Numbered from the stretch's first letter, positions 18,713 through 29,371 are shown. The stretch: 64,000 bases of DNA from Bacteroides sp. (GCA_014802435.1 JAAVCG010000005.1:1-64000); one strand, 5' to 3'. A program made the numbers and translations. The notes: generated by a model not told the origin, from the sequence alone.

Positions 18713-19968
18713 TGGCAAAAAAGAATTCCGGACATACCTGTAGCTTCTGCGGCGGTCCGATGTCGGCTGATGCCGTCGTCGTCCCCTCACCGCTCGAACC
18801 CGGGGTGTTGATTTGTTCTGACTGTGTTGCCGGCATCAGTGATTTGCTCCGCGACGTTGCCAATGAAAAGCATCGTCGCTCGGGCTCCGACGCCGTCAAG
18901 TCGATGGACGAGGTCCCGACTCCCCGCGAAATCAATGATTATCTGAATCAATACGTCATCGGACAAGATAGCGCTAAACGCTATCTTTCCGTTGCCGTCT
19001 ATAACCACTATAAGCGCCTGGCTCAAAAGAAGGAAGACGATGATGTCGATATTGAAAAAAGCAATATCATCATCGTTGGCCCGACGGGCACCGGCAAGAC
19101 CCTGCTGGCCAAGACCATTGCCCGCCTGCTTGACGTTCCGTTCACCATTGTTGACGCTACGGTCCTGACTGAGGCCGGTTATGTAGGTGAAGACATTGAG
19201 AGCTTGCTCACCCGTCTGCTCCAGGTGGCTGACTATGACGTTGCCAAGGCTGAACGCGGCATTGTCTTCATTGACGAAATTGACAAGATTGCCCGCAAGA
19301 GCGACAATCCGTCAATCACCCGCGACGTTTCCGGCGAAGGCGTTCAGCAAGGGCTCCTCAAGCTCCTTGAAGGCTCAATTGTCAATGTCCCGCCCCAGGG
19401 AGGCCGCAAACACCCTGAAGCCAAGATGATTCAGGTCGACACCAAGAATATCCTCTTCATTTGTGGCGGCGCATTTGACGGCATCGAGCGCAAGATTGCT
19501 AACCGATTGAACACTCACGTCGTTGGTTACGCCACTGACTCCAATAAGCAGAAAATCAAGCGCGACAATTATCTCAGCTATGTGGCCCCGCAGGACCTCA
19601 AGTCTTTCGGCCTTATTCCTGAAATCATTGGCCGTCTGCCCATTTTGACTCATCTTGACCCGCTTGACCGTGACGCCCTTCTGCGCGTTCTGACCGAACC
19701 GAAGAATGCAATCATCAAGCAGTATCAGAAGATGTTTAAGATGGATGGCGTTGAGCTGACTTTTGATTCCGATGCCTTGGAGCTGATTGTTGATAAGGCT
19801 ATTGAATATAAACTCGGTGCGCGCGGTTTGCGCTCCATCGTGGAGTCAATCATGGTCGACATGATGTATGACATCCCCGGAACCGATACCAAGAAGTTGA
19901 ATATTACTCGCGATTATGCTTTGGGGCAGATTCAAAAAGCCCATTTCGAAACAGATATTGTGCAGTAA
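18712..19968 (+). CDS. clpX: ATP-dependent Clp protease ATP-binding subunit ClpX
   Basis: ClpX unfolds substrates for ClpP. The N-terminal C4 zinc-binding domain is CSFCGG followed by ICSDC. Walker A is [12 protein letters not shown], Walker [12 protein letters not shown], and the pore loop GYVGED is intact. The ClpP-docking tripeptide is present in the IGF-loop region of the C-terminal half, at [18 protein letters not shown] (family pattern). The 418 residues are full length. Confidence 0.96.
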   Translation: MAKKNSGHTCSFCGGPMSADAVVVPSPLEPGVLICSDCVAGISDLLRDVANEKHRRSGSDAVKSMDEVPTPREINDYLNQYVIGQDSAKRYLSVAVYNHYKRLAQKKEDDDVDIEKSNIIIVGPTGTGKTLLAKTIARLLDVPFTIVDATVLTEAGYVGEDIESLLTRLLQVADYDVAKAERGIVFIDEIDKIARKSDNPSITRDVSGEGVQQGLLKLLEGSIVNVPPQGGRKHPEAKMIQVDTKNILFICGGAFDGIERKIANRLNTHVVGYATDSNKQKIKRDNYLSYVAPQDLKSFGLIPEIIGRLPILTHLDPLDRDALLRVLTEPKNAIIKQYQKMFKMDGVELTFDSDALELIVDKAIEYKLGARGLRSIVESIMVDMMYDIPGTDTKKLNITRDYALGQIQKAHFETDIVQ

Positions 19969-20127
19969 TATCTCCCCCTCCCGCTGATATACATTCGCCT
20001 CTCTCCTCATTTTGTCTATAAACAACAGAATATAACTCTTTTTAAGTCATAATAATCCCGCAGAAAAAGAAATAGAACTCAACCTCTCTTTCTCAAACTG
20101 ATTAATTCTCACATTATTCACGAACTT

Positions 20128-22314
20128 ATGGCCAACTATACCGACCTGTCCGATGCTCTGAAGCGTCATTTCGGCTTTGAATCCTTCAAAGGTAATCAAG
20201 AGCAAGTCATCAATGCCCTGCTTGAGGGTAACGACGTCTTCGTATTGATGCCGACGGGGGGAGGAAAATCCCTCTGTTATCAGTTGCCGTCATTGATGAT
20301 GGACGGTTGTGCCATAGTCGTTTCCCCGCTGATAGCACTGATGAAGAATCAGGTCGATGCCATGCGCAATTTCAGCGAGGATGACGGGATTGCTCATTTC
20401 CTGAATTCGAGTCTTAACCGCGCGGCTGTTGACGCCGTGAAGGAAGATATTATCTCCGGACGCACCAAGCTCCTCTATGTTGCGCCCGAATCGCTCACCA
20501 AGGAAGACAATATTGAATTCCTCAAGAGCGTGACCATTTCGTTCTATGCCATTGACGAGGCTCATTGCATCTCTGAATGGGGCCATGATTTCCGCCCTGA
20601 ATATCGCCGCATCCGCCCGATAATCAATGAAATCGGTGTCCGTCCGGTCATTGCTCTGACCGCTACGGCCACTCCTAAGGTGCAACATGACATTCAGAAA
20701 AACCTTGGAATGACCTCGGCTAAGGTCTTCAAGTCGTCGTTTAATCGCGAAAACCTGTATTACGAAATCAAGTCTAAAACCGCTAATGTCGATAAGGACA
20801 TTATCCGATATATCAAGACTCATGAAGGGAAAAGCGGCATTATTTATTGCTTGGCGCGAAAAAAGGTGGAAGAACTCGCCGAACTCTTGCGCGTCAACAA
20901 TATCAAGGCCTTGGCTTATCATGCCGGAATGGATTCGGCTACTCGCTCCGCTAATCAGGACGCTTTCCTGATGGAAGAAGTGGACGTGATTGTTGCCACC
21001 ATTGCCTTCGGTATGGGTATTGACAAGCCCGACGTCAGGTTCGTGATTCACTATGATATGCCGAAAAGTCTGGAAGGATATTACCAGGAGACGGGTCGTG
21101 CAGGCCGTGACGGCGGCGAAGGCCATTGTATCACGTTTTATTCCTCCAAGGATTTGAGAAAAATGGAGAAGTTCATGCAGGGTAAACCCGTGGCTGAACA
21201 GGAAATTGGAAAGCAGCTTCTTGCCGAGACGGCATCATATGCTGAATCTTCCGTCTGCCGCCGGCGCACTCTCCTCCATTATTTCGGTGAGAATTATGAG
21301 GTTGAGTATTGCGGAAACTGCGATAATTGCATTCATCCGAAAAAGAAAGTGGAAGCTAAAGAAGAATTATCGGCTATAATTGAAATAGTAGCCGCACTGA
21401 AAGAAAAATTTAAGGCAGAACTGATTGTTGATGTAGCCCTCGGTAACAAGACCGCCGACGTGAAGGCTTATGGTCTTGATGAATTGGACCAGTTTGGAAT
21501 GCTTGACCATAGCTCTGACCGCCTGCTGATGGCAGTTATCCGTCAGGCTGTGATTGCCGGCTATCTGAGCCGCGACATTGAAAACTTCGGGCTTATTCGT
21601 GTAACTGACAAAGGCATGCAATATCTTCATAAGCCGACGTCGTTCAAAATCGTGGAGGATAATGAGTTTAGTGACGAAGACGAAGAACCGATGCCCCCGA
21701 AGGGCGGCGCAACCGGTGCCGTTGACCCCGAGCTCTTCTCAATCCTTAAGGACCTCCGCAAAAAAATTGCGCGTAACCATAATCTCCCTCCTTACGTCAT
21801 TTTCCAGGACCCCTCCCTTGAACAGATGGCTACTACTTATCCCATCACCATGGAGGAACTCCAGAACATTACCGGAGTAGGGCAGGGAAAGGCCAAACGC
21901 TATGGCGATGAATTCCTGCGCGTCATCCGCCAGCATGTCGAAGATAATGAAATCGTCCGCCCGGAAGACATTACCGTAAGGACCGTCCCCAAAAAGAGCC
22001 GCCAGAAAATCTCTATCATTCAAGGTATTGACCGCAAGATTCCGCTTGATGAACTTGCCATTACCCTTGCTCTCGATTTTGATGAACTGCTGACGGAGAT
22101 TGAGGCCATTGTCTATTCCGGCACCAAACTGAACATCAATTATTTCATTGACCAGATGATTGACCCTGACGTGGTCGACGAAATATCTGACTATTTCAAA
22201 ACCGAGAGCGAAAGCGGCGATGTTGAAACCGCCATTCAGGACCTCGGCTCTGATTTTGACGATAACGAAATCCGTCTGGTCCGCATCAAGTTCCTCTCAG
22301 AGGTTGCTAACTGA
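20128..22314 (+). CDS. recQ: ATP-dependent DNA helicase RecQ
   Basis: RecQ is a 3'-5' helicase of recombination repair. The helicase core shows MPTGGGKSLCYQLP (Walker A, near residue 40), IDEAHCISEWGHDFRP and QETGRAGRDG. The RQC zinc site follows (CRRRTLLHYFGE, then CGNCDNC). An HRDC domain is near residues 565-640, and a further helix-turn-helix-like C-terminal domain ends the 728-residue protein, longer than E. coli RecQ (about 610). The gene stands alone after clpX with a 159-base gap in which I saw no clear promoter. Confidence 0.95.
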   Translation: MANYTDLSDALKRHFGFESFKGNQEQVINALLEGNDVFVLMPTGGGKSLCYQLPSLMMDGCAIVVSPLIALMKNQVDAMRNFSEDDGIAHFLNSSLNRAAVDAVKEDIISGRTKLLYVAPESLTKEDNIEFLKSVTISFYAIDEAHCISEWGHDFRPEYRRIRPIINEIGVRPVIALTATATPKVQHDIQKNLGMTSAKVFKSSFNRENLYYEIKSKTANVDKDIIRYIKTHEGKSGIIYCLARKKVEELAELLRVNNIKALAYHAGMDSATRSANQDAFLMEEVDVIVATIAFGMGIDKPDVRFVIHYDMPKSLEGYYQETGRAGRDGGEGHCITFYSSKDLRKMEKFMQGKPVAEQEIGKQLLAETASYAESSVCRRRTLLHYFGENYEVEYCGNCDNCIHPKKKVEAKEELSAIIEIVAALKEKFKAELIVDVALGNKTADVKAYGLDELDQFGMLDHSSDRLLMAVIRQAVIAGYLSRDIENFGLIRVTDKGMQYLHKPTSFKIVEDNEFSDEDEEPMPPKGGATGAVDPELFSILKDLRKKIARNHNLPPYVIFQDPSLEQMATTYPITMEELQNITGVGQGKAKRYGDEFLRVIRQHVEDNEIVRPEDITVRTVPKKSRQKISIIQGIDRKIPLDELAITLALDFDELLTEIEAIVYSGTKLNINYFIDQMIDPDVVDEISDYFKTESESGDVETAIQDLGSDFDDNEIRLVRIKFLSEVAN

Positions 22315-22327
22315 TTAATTTAACATT

Positions 22328-23044
22328 ATGGAAGATCTGATTATCGATTACTCCGATGCCGAGGTGCTCCGCAAGGAGTTGGTAGTGCTCAAGCATGTCA
22401 ACTTCCGGTTGAGCAAAGGCGAGTTTGTCTATTTTATCGGCAAGGTGGGTAGCGGAAAGTCATCATTGCTCAAAACAATGTATGCTGAGGTGCCCGTTAA
22501 TAGCGGCGAGGCGCGCGCCTTTGAGTTTGACTTGCTCAAGCTCAAAGCCAAGCGAGTCCACCTCCTGCGCCGTAAAATCGGTATTGTCTTCCAGGATTTC
22601 CAGCTGCTCACTGACCGCTCGGTCCATGAAAATCTCCTCTTTGTCCTGAAAGCAACCGGATGGAAGGACAAGCAGCTGATGGAGGAGCGCATTGAAAAGG
22701 TGCTCGGAATGGTGAATATGGCCAATAAGTCATATAAAATGCCTCATGAACTCTCCGGAGGCGAGCAGCAACGCATCGCTATTGCCCGCGCGCTCCTCAA
22801 TGAACCGGACCTGATTTTGGCCGATGAACCGACCGGAAACCTCGACCCCGAAACCGGCACCCGCATCGTTGAAATGCTCCATCAGATTGCGGCCGATAAT
22901 AAGACAGCCGTCATTATGGCCACCCATAATCTGGCGCTGACCGAGCAATTCCCCGCCAAGATTTATCGCATTGAGGACAAACGCCTCATCTGCCTCTCAG
23001 AAAATCCCCAAGAAATCAAAACTCAAGAAGATATAGAAGAATGA
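22328..23044 (+). CDS. ftsE: FtsE-like ABC transporter ATP-binding protein
   Basis: This is a 238-residue ABC ATPase of the FtsE/LolD group. Walker A is GKVGSGKSS, the signature is [16 protein letters not shown] and Walker B is [13 protein letters not shown]. FtsE works with membrane partner FtsX to control peptidoglycan hydrolases during division. No ftsX is next to it here, so the assignment to FtsE over other small exporter ATPases rests on similarity of the core. The stop overlaps the lysC start (ATGA), an unusual partnering of a division ATPase with lysine biosynthesis genes that I believe occurs elsewhere in Bacteroidales. Confidence 0.85.
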   Translation: MEDLIIDYSDAEVLRKELVVLKHVNFRLSKGEFVYFIGKVGSGKSSLLKTMYAEVPVNSGEARAFEFDLLKLKAKRVHLLRRKIGIVFQDFQLLTDRSVHENLLFVLKATGWKDKQLMEERIEKVLGMVNMANKSYKMPHELSGGEQQRIAIARALLNEPDLILADEPTGNLDPETGTRIVEMLHQIAADNKTAVIMATHNLALTEQFPAKIYRIEDKRLICLSENPQEIKTQEDIEE

Positions 23045-24357
23045 ATGTAATGAAGTTTGGCGGTACGTCCGTCGGTTCAGCGCTGCGCATTAAGGAAGTG
23101 GCCAAGCTGGTCACTTCGCGTGGTAAGAACATCATTGTGCTCTCCGCAATGTCAGGAACCACTAACACCCTGGTGGAAATCTGTGACTATCTCTACAAAA
23201 AAAACATTGATGGCGCCAAGGAAATCATCAATCAGCTTGAACTCAAGTATCAGCAGGTAATTGCCGAACTTTTTGACTCGGAAATAGCCATTGAGGAAGC
23301 ATCTAAGGAAATCAAGCAGATTTTTGCTTATATCCGTTCGCTCGCCAAGGATATTTTCACTCTCTTTGAAGAGCGTGAAATTCTTGCTCAGGGCGAAATG
23401 ATGAGCACTAAGCTCATGAACATCTATCTGCATGAACAGGGAGTCAACTCCGCCTTGATTCCGGCTCTTGACTTCATGAAGACCGACAAGAACTCCGAGC
23501 CTGACACTCAATATATTCGCACTCACCTGCTCGAACTCCTTGACAAGAACCCTGACGCCGCTCTCTATATCACTCAGGGATATATCTGCCGCAATGCTTA
23601 TGGCGAGGTCGATAATCTCCAGCGCGGAGGCAGCGACTATACGGCATCGCTCATCGGAGCCGCCGTCAGTGCCGACGAAATTGAAATCTGGACCGATATT
23701 GACGGCATGCACAATAATGACCCCCGTTACGTTGAGGGAACCTCGCCCGTTGCCGAGCTGCATTTTGAGGAAGCGGCCGAGCTCGCTTATTTCGGCGCCA
23801 AGATTCTTCACCCGACGTGTGTGCTCCCCGCAAAGCTGAATAATATCCCCGTCAGATTGCTTAACACCATGCAGCCTGAGGCCAAGGGTACGCTCATCTA
23901 TAACTGCACTCCGACTCATACAATCAAGGCCGTCGCCGCAAAGGATAACATTACCGCCATCAAAATCAAGAGCGGACGCATGCTCCTGGCTTATGGCTTC
24001 CTCCGCAAGGTGTTTGAAATCTTTGAAACCTATCAGACATCCATTGATATGATTGCCACTTCAGAGGTGGGAGTCTCCGTGACGATTGACAATACCCGCA
24101 ATCTGCATCATATCATTGATGACCTGAAGAAGTTCGGTACGGTTACGGTTGACCATGACATGGCGATTATCTGCGTGGTCGGCGACCTCGAATGGCACAA
24201 CTGCGGCTTTGAAACCCGCGTGCTCGATGCCATGACTAACATTCCCGTGCGCATGATTTCTTATGGCGGCAGCAATTACAACATCTCGCTGCTTGTTCGC
24301 CAAAGTGATAAGGTCAATGCTCTTAATGCACTTCAAAAATCTCTCTTCAATGACTGA
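23041..24357 (+). CDS. lysC: aspartate kinase (monofunctional)
   Basis: The enzyme phosphorylates aspartate in the first step to lysine, threonine and methionine. The kinase domain starts with MKFGGTSVGS and has RGGSDYTASLIGAAV and EIWTDIDGM. The C-terminal part (about 300-438) contains two ACT-like units, suggesting feedback control by an amino acid. There is no homoserine dehydrogenase fusion. It overlaps lysA at its 3' end, so the pair supplies the diaminopimelate/lysine branch. Confidence 0.94.
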   Translation: MNVMKFGGTSVGSALRIKEVAKLVTSRGKNIIVLSAMSGTTNTLVEICDYLYKKNIDGAKEIINQLELKYQQVIAELFDSEIAIEEASKEIKQIFAYIRSLAKDIFTLFEEREILAQGEMMSTKLMNIYLHEQGVNSALIPALDFMKTDKNSEPDTQYIRTHLLELLDKNPDAALYITQGYICRNAYGEVDNLQRGGSDYTASLIGAAVSADEIEIWTDIDGMHNNDPRYVEGTSPVAELHFEEAAELAYFGAKILHPTCVLPAKLNNIPVRLLNTMQPEAKGTLIYNCTPTHTIKAVAAKDNITAIKIKSGRMLLAYGFLRKVFEIFETYQTSIDMIATSEVGVSVTIDNTRNLHHIIDDLKKFGTVTVDHDMAIICVVGDLEWHNCGFETRVLDAMTNIPVRMISYGGSNYNISLLVRQSDKVNALNALQKSLFND

Positions 24358-25483
24358 ACATTTTCCCCTGACGGAGTTTGAATCTCATCGAACTCCGTTT
24401 TATTTCTATGACCTCGGGCTTCTTGACCGAACTATTGATGACCTTCTGGCAAATAAGGGCGATTTCCATGTTCATTATGCTCTGAAGGCTAATTCTAATC
24501 CGGTTATCGTGAGCCATATCGCCGGGCGCGGACTCGGCGCTGACTGTGTGAGCGGAGGTGAAATTCAGCGCGCCCTTGATTGTGGAATCCCCGCTGAGAA
24601 AATCGTCTTTGCCGGAGTGGGTAAGACTGACGAGGAAATCCTCCTGGCCTTAAATGCCGGGATTGGTTGCTTCAACGTTGAATCTGCACCTGAGCTCGAG
24701 GTGATTTCCGCCCTCGCCGTACAGACCGGGAAGAAAGCCCGCATTGCCATTCGTGTCAACCCCAATGTCGATGCACATACCCATGCCAATATCACTACCG
24801 GCCTGGCCGAAAATAAGTTTGGAATCAATTTTGAGATGCTCCCTGATATGGTGAGCCTTGCTCATTCCCTTCCGGCCATTGAACTTACCGGTCTTCATTT
24901 CCATATCGGGTCACAAATAACTGATTTTGAGCCCTTCGTGAAGCTCTGTGAGGTGATTAATCGCTTGCAGACCCAGGTGCGCGTTAACCATATTAACGTG
25001 GGCGGTGGCCTCGGAATTGACTATACCACTCCTGACGGACACCCGATTCCTGACTTCAAGGGCTATTTTGATACCTTCCGCCGGAATCTCAACCTCCTCC
25101 CCGGCCAGACTCTCCATTTTGAACTGGGGCGGAGCGTGGTCGCTCAGTGCGGCTCGCTGATTTCACGGGTGGTTTACGTCAAACATGGGTTGGCCAAAAA
25201 TTTCATGATTTGTGATGCCGGAATGAGTGAATTGCTCCGTCCCGCCCTTTATCAGGCCCATCATCTCATTCAAAACCTCTCTGAACCGGAGAGTGCTCCA
25301 AGAGAGACCTATGATGTCGTCGGGCCAATTTGCGAGTCATCTGACGTTTTCGGCTCTGATGAAATCCTCCCTGCAGCCCGGCGCGGCGATTTGATTGCCT
25401 TCCGTTCTGCCGGAGCTTATGGAGAAACTATGGCCTCAAATTATAATTTACGTCAACTTTATCCCCCGGTATTTAAAAAATGA
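24350..25483 (+). CDS. lysA: diaminopimelate decarboxylase
   Basis: LysA is a PLP enzyme that converts meso-diaminopimelate to lysine. The PLP lysine is in HYALKANSNP, with VSGGEIQRAL, GLHFHIGSQI, NVGGGLGIDY and CESSDVF following. The ORF track starts at 24263, but I prefer the ATG at 24350 (MTEHFPLTEF): it overlaps the lysC stop by 8 bases, and the extra upstream residues lie out of frame in lysC. The resulting length of about 377 residues is normal for Bacteroidetes. The stop overlaps the start of the next gene. Confidence 0.95.
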   Translation: MTEHFPLTEFESHRTPFYFYDLGLLDRTIDDLLANKGDFHVHYALKANSNPVIVSHIAGRGLGADCVSGGEIQRALDCGIPAEKIVFAGVGKTDEEILLALNAGIGCFNVESAPELEVISALAVQTGKKARIAIRVNPNVDAHTHANITTGLAENKFGINFEMLPDMVSLAHSLPAIELTGLHFHIGSQITDFEPFVKLCEVINRLQTQVRVNHINVGGGLGIDYTTPDGHPIPDFKGYFDTFRRNLNLLPGQTLHFELGRSVVAQCGSLISRVVYVKHGLAKNFMICDAGMSELLRPALYQAHHLIQNLSEPESAPRETYDVVGPICESSDVFGSDEILPAARRGDLIAFRSAGAYGETMASNYNLRQLYPPVFKK

Positions 25484-26433
25484 AGCAACTTAGCAAGTGG
25501 ATTTATATCCTCATTGTGGTGCTTATTTTAGTGCCCTTCTCTTATTTCTGCAACATTTCCGAGCCTATCTCGCCGGCAATTGCTCTGCTCTTGGGCCTGA
25601 TTTTGGCGTTTACGCTTGAAAATCCTTTCCCCAAGTTCAATAAAAAGTGCTCCAAGTATCTCCTCCAGGCTTCAGTCGTTGGCTATGGTTTCTCAATGAA
25701 TCTCCAGGAATCATTGAAGTCAGGTGCTGAGGGCATGGCCTTCACCGTTTGCTCCGTTATCGGGCTGATGGTTATCGGTGTGATGCTTGGCTATTGGCTT
25801 CATATCGAGCGCAAAACTGCTTATCTCATCTCGTCAGGCACAGCCATCTGCGGCGGCTCGGCAATCGCCGCCGTCGGCCCCGTTGTCAAGGCTAATGACC
25901 ATGAGATGGCCGTCTCTCTCGGCGTGATTTTTATTCTGAACGCTATCGCCCTCTTCATTTTCCCGCCCTTAGGTCATATGGCCGGAATGACGGAAACGCA
26001 GTTTGGCACATGGGCGGCTATTGCCATCCATGACACTTCCTCCGTTGTTGGTGCCGGCGATGCTTATGGTCCCAAGGCACTTGAAGTGGCCACTCTCATT
26101 AAGCTCACCCGTGCCCTCTGGATTATCCCCTTGGCTCTGGTTACAATGGCGATTTTCCGTGACAAAACAGCTAAAATCTCCATCCCCTGGTTCATTTTCC
26201 TTTTCATCCTGGCTATGGTTATCAATACTTATGCCGGACTCCCCGTTGCCTTTGGTCAAACAATGGCTTTCTGGGCTAAGAAAGGAATGGTGCTGACACT
26301 CTTCATGATTGGTGCTTCACTCTCTCTGAAGAGCATCAAGGCGGTTGGTTTCAAGCCGTTGATTCTTGCCGTCGCGCTTTGGGTCATCATTGGTGTCACC
26401 TCTTTCTTCGTGGTGATTAACACTATCGACTGA
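25480..26433 (+). CDS. YeiH-type putative sulfate exporter family membrane protein
   Basis: The 317-residue integral membrane protein has about nine or ten hydrophobic segments. Family-like signatures are TAICGGSAIAAVGPV and AIHDTSSVVGAG. The UPF0324/YeiH family is called putative sulfate exporter, but the substrate is not established for most members. It starts in the ATGA overlap with lysA and is followed by comEC after 4 bases, so it is part of the ftsE-lysC-lysA transcript. Confidence 0.88.
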   Translation: MKQLSKWIYILIVVLILVPFSYFCNISEPISPAIALLLGLILAFTLENPFPKFNKKCSKYLLQASVVGYGFSMNLQESLKSGAEGMAFTVCSVIGLMVIGVMLGYWLHIERKTAYLISSGTAICGGSAIAAVGPVVKANDHEMAVSLGVIFILNAIALFIFPPLGHMAGMTETQFGTWAAIAIHDTSSVVGAGDAYGPKALEVATLIKLTRALWIIPLALVTMAIFRDKTAKISIPWFIFLFILAMVINTYAGLPVAFGQTMAFWAKKGMVLTLFMIGASLSLKSIKAVGFKPLILAVALWVIIGVTSFFVVINTID

Positions 26434-26437
26434 CCTG

Positions 26438-28132
26438 ATGGGGCGCGCCCCGTTTTTACTTCCCTTAATCGGGCTGATATTCGGAATTTTGATTTCCGAG
26501 TATTTGCCCGATTTTCCCTTATGGGGACTGGCCCTGTTAGTTCTTGCAGGCGTGGCGCTTATGTTCGTCCGGCGTCCGGTTATAGGCCTGCTGATGATGT
26601 TTATGGCCGTAGGGTGGGGCGTTACGGAGCTGCATAAGCCGCTGCCCCTTGCCGTTACGGGCGACGGACGTTATTCCGCGTCGGTGCTCCATTCCTGGGA
26701 GACTGACGGAAATGCACTGATGGGTATAGTTAAGGTCGACTCGGTCAACCGGTCATCAGTCGCGCCCTTCACTATTACGGTCCAGATGATTGGCCACCGT
26801 AACGTTATCATGCCCGGGGAAAGGATTGCCTTCCGTGCAAAGATTATGCCGCCTAAGGAGAATCCGCAACTGCCTGACATTCCGTTTGGAAATTCGTTGG
26901 ACCGTCGCTTCGGAGTTGTCGGATTCGCTATGGTTTTGCCTGATTCGTTGATTTACTGTGTTGATGGGTGCGGATTTTCCGCCATGATGTACAGGCTGAA
27001 CCGGCAGATGATTTCAAGGCTCAGTGAGGCTGACCTTGATGACCGGGCCTTCTCCCTTCTTGCGGCCATGCTGCTTGGCGATAAGTCAATGCTGCCGCCG
27101 GATGAGGTCAATGCCTATTCCGCCTCCGGATTGTCTCATCTTTTGGCGCTGAGTGGAACCCATGTTGCGGTGATTGTCTCTCTGATAGCTCTCGCCCTGT
27201 TTCCGTTGACCATTGCACGCCATAATCAGGTTCGCTTCCTTTTGTCAGTGGTGCTCCTTTGGTTCTATGCGTTCTTGACCGGAATGTCGCCATCAGTTGT
27301 GAGGGCGGCAGTCATGGCCTCGGTTTACCTTTTCGGGCGCATAATTGAGCGTCCCTCGGTGCCGATTAATTCCCTCTGTTTCGCCGCCTGGGTTATTCTG
27401 ATGGTTAACCCGATGGAATTGTTTATGCCCGGATTTCAGATGAGTTTTGCGGCCGTTGCCGGCATTATCGTTTTTTATCCCCTGCTGAATCAGATTGACC
27501 GCCGCAAGCATCCCCGCCTTTATTTTCTTTGGTCTTACCCGGCTGTTTCTATCGCCGCCATGATGCTGACAGGGCTGGTGGCCACATGGTATTTCCATAC
27601 TTTTCCCCTTTATTTTCTCCCGGCCAATCTGCTGGCGGTGCCCGTTATGCCCCTGATTTTGGGCTTGGGCGTTTTGTTGCTGATGGCTCCGTCATTTCAT
27701 CCGGCTGCATGGGCGGTTAATGGGTTGTGTGGATTTCTGAGCGCCGTCGCCCGCTGGATTTCTGAGATGCCTCAGGCCGTTTTTGCTGATGTCTATCTGC
27801 CGCTGTGGTTTACTGTTTTGTTGCCGATTTTACTGCTTTTGGCCGGAATTGCATTGGGAAAGAAGAATTATGCGGCCGCGATTGCCTCTGTGATGCTTAT
27901 TCTGACGGCTTTTGGTGCCGAACGGATTTTGCGCCCGCAGTTTCCTCCGGAGGAATCATTTGAGTTGGATGATGCCTTGGTAGTGCGCCGGGGTGACTCG
28001 CTGATGGTCTTTACGGAGCTGAAAAATGAAACAGACCGCCGGGAAGCAGCGGTCTATTTTACTCGGCGGTTGAGGCACTATTGCGCGCGGCGCGGCTTGC
28101 CTCCGCCTGAAATCTTTGAGAGAGTTGATTAA
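26438..28132 (+). CDS. comEC: ComEC/Rec2-family DNA uptake channel
   Basis: ComEC forms the inner membrane channel for single-stranded DNA in natural transformation. The 564-residue protein has N-terminal hydrophobic segments, an OB-like DUF4131 region (about 60-190), then the competence domain with GLSHLLALSGTHVAVI and many membrane helices. It ends shortly after the last helices, so the metallo-beta-lactamase domain found in Bacillus ComEC is absent. Bacteroidetes members often lack it. It overlaps the convergent cupin gene by 4 bases. Confidence 0.9.
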   Translation: MGRAPFLLPLIGLIFGILISEYLPDFPLWGLALLVLAGVALMFVRRPVIGLLMMFMAVGWGVTELHKPLPLAVTGDGRYSASVLHSWETDGNALMGIVKVDSVNRSSVAPFTITVQMIGHRNVIMPGERIAFRAKIMPPKENPQLPDIPFGNSLDRRFGVVGFAMVLPDSLIYCVDGCGFSAMMYRLNRQMISRLSEADLDDRAFSLLAAMLLGDKSMLPPDEVNAYSASGLSHLLALSGTHVAVIVSLIALALFPLTIARHNQVRFLLSVVLLWFYAFLTGMSPSVVRAAVMASVYLFGRIIERPSVPINSLCFAAWVILMVNPMELFMPGFQMSFAAVAGIIVFYPLLNQIDRRKHPRLYFLWSYPAVSIAAMMLTGLVATWYFHTFPLYFLPANLLAVPVMPLILGLGVLLLMAPSFHPAAWAVNGLCGFLSAVARWISEMPQAVFADVYLPLWFTVLLPILLLLAGIALGKKNYAAAIASVMLILTAFGAERILRPQFPPEESFELDDALVVRRGDSLMVFTELKNETDRREAAVYFTRRLRHYCARRGLPPPEIFERVD

Positions 28133-28458
28133 GGTTTCACTTTGACGAGCATCACCTTGGCATCGGTTTTGGCGTAAACGCTGTGGGGCACGTCAGCGCC
28201 CATCAGCAGGAATTCGCCTGCATGAAGAATGTAGGGCTTATCGTGCATGAAGAAGTCAATTTCGCCTTCAAGCACCGTCACCATGACTTCCGCCGGGGCC
28301 ACGTGTGTGTCAAGTTTCTGGCCGGCTTTGAAGCCTACCAGGCTGACTCCGCCATTGTCGGTGGAGAAGATGTTTTGGAAGCTGACGTGCTCATCGCTGA
28401 GCCCTACGTGATAGGTAAGGTTATGAACCTCACCGAATTTAATGTGTGTTTCTAACAT
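28129..28458 (-). CDS. small cupin-domain protein
   Basis: This is a 109-residue single-domain beta-barrel. Cupin motif 1 is GQKLDTHVAPAEVMVTVLEG and motif 2 is LHAGEFLLMGADVPHSV. Metal ligands are His (DTH), Glu and the His of PHSV. Such proteins are often metal-binding enzymes or sensors of unknown substrate. The start codon ATG at 28458 is followed by a typical MLETHIKFGE opening. No partner gene is obvious. Confidence 0.85.
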   Translation of the reverse strand: MLETHIKFGEVHNLTYHVGLSDEHVSFQNIFSTDNGGVSLVGFKAGQKLDTHVAPAEVMVTVLEGEIDFFMHDKPYILHAGEFLLMGADVPHSVYAKTDAKVMLVKVKP

Positions 28459-28529
28459 AGCTATTATGTTTTTTGAGGTTTGAGTTTTACGATATTTAAA
28501 CGCCCTCAGCCCCCCTTTTGTTTAAACGG

Positions 28530-28560
28530 AAAAGGCGGACGCATGGTTGGCCCGCCTTTT
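28530..28560 (-). terminator. terminator of the lpxD-lpxC/fabZ-lpxA operon
   Basis: A 9-bp perfect inverted repeat AAAAGGCGG/CCGCCTTTT with a 13-base loop lies 23 bases beyond the lpxA stop. The T run exists on both strands, but the gene order makes it the lpxA terminator. Confidence 0.8.
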
Positions 28561-28583
28561 CTGAAGAGGTGATGTATTTAAGT

Positions 28584-29369
28584 TTAATTGTTTCCCTTGA
28601 GGATTCCGCGTTTTGATGCGCGGATAAAGGAGATGACTTCGTTGCGGAGTTCGCTTTCCGGAATGGTTTGTTCAACGCAGGTGATAGCGCTGGTGGTGTT
28701 CAGGTCGGCCGAGAAGATGATGCGGTAAATCTCCTGAAGCAATGAAATCTGCTCGCTGGAAAAGCCGCGGCGACGAAGGCCGACAACGTTGATACCGACA
28801 TAAGAGCTCGGATTGCGTCCACACATGATGTAAGGAGGAATGTCCTTATTGATGAGCGAGCCGCCCTGCATCATTACGTGGGCACCGACATGGCAGAACT
28901 GATGAATCAGAGAGCCGCCGCCGATAACTGCGTTATGGTCAATATGAACTTCTCCGGCAATCTGGCTGGCATTGGAAATGATGACGCTGTCGCCGATAAC
29001 GCAGTCGTGGGCCACATGGGTATAAGCCATAATCAGGCAGTGGGAGCCAACGATGGTAGTGCCCTTGGAGGCAGTGCCGCGGTTGACTGTGGCACATTCG
29101 CGGATATTGGTATAGTCGCCAATCACGGCGGTAGTCTTCTCGCCTTTGAATTTCAGGTCTTGCGGCTCGCCGGCAATGACGGCTCCGGAATGGATATTGC
29201 AGTGGCGGCCGATGCGCGCACCGTCAAGAACCACGGCGCCCGCATGAAGATGAGTTCCTTCACCGATTTCTACGTCGTCGGCAACGAAAACAAACGGGTC
29301 TATCTTGACATTTGAGCCGAGGCGAGCATTGGGAGAGACGCTGGCAAGGGGGCTGATAAGTTCAGACAT
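28584..29369 (-). CDS. lpxA: acyl-ACP--UDP-N-acetylglucosamine O-acyltransferase
   Basis: LpxA makes the first step of lipid A synthesis by acylating UDP-GlcNAc at O-3. The protein is a left-handed beta-helix built on hexapeptide repeats, with IHSGAVIAGEPQDLKFKG, the MAYTHVAHDC region with the catalytic His, and a C-terminal helical domain. The 261 residues are typical. It follows lpxC-fabZ with a 2-base gap. Confidence 0.96.
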   Translation of the reverse strand: MSELISPLASVSPNARLGSNVKIDPFVFVADDVEIGEGTHLHAGAVVLDGARIGRHCNIHSGAVIAGEPQDLKFKGEKTTAVIGDYTNIRECATVNRGTASKGTTIVGSHCLIMAYTHVAHDCVIGDSVIISNASQIAGEVHIDHNAVIGGGSLIHQFCHVGAHVMMQGGSLINKDIPPYIMCGRNPSSYVGINVVGLRRRGFSSEQISLLQEIYRIIFSADLNTTSAITCVEQTIPESELRNEVISFIRASKRGILKGNN

Positions 29370-29371
29370 AA

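Noticed and set aside
19969-20127. recQ promoter
   Set aside because: A TTG-N18-TAACTCTT was considered, but the second box differs too much from TAnnTTTG.
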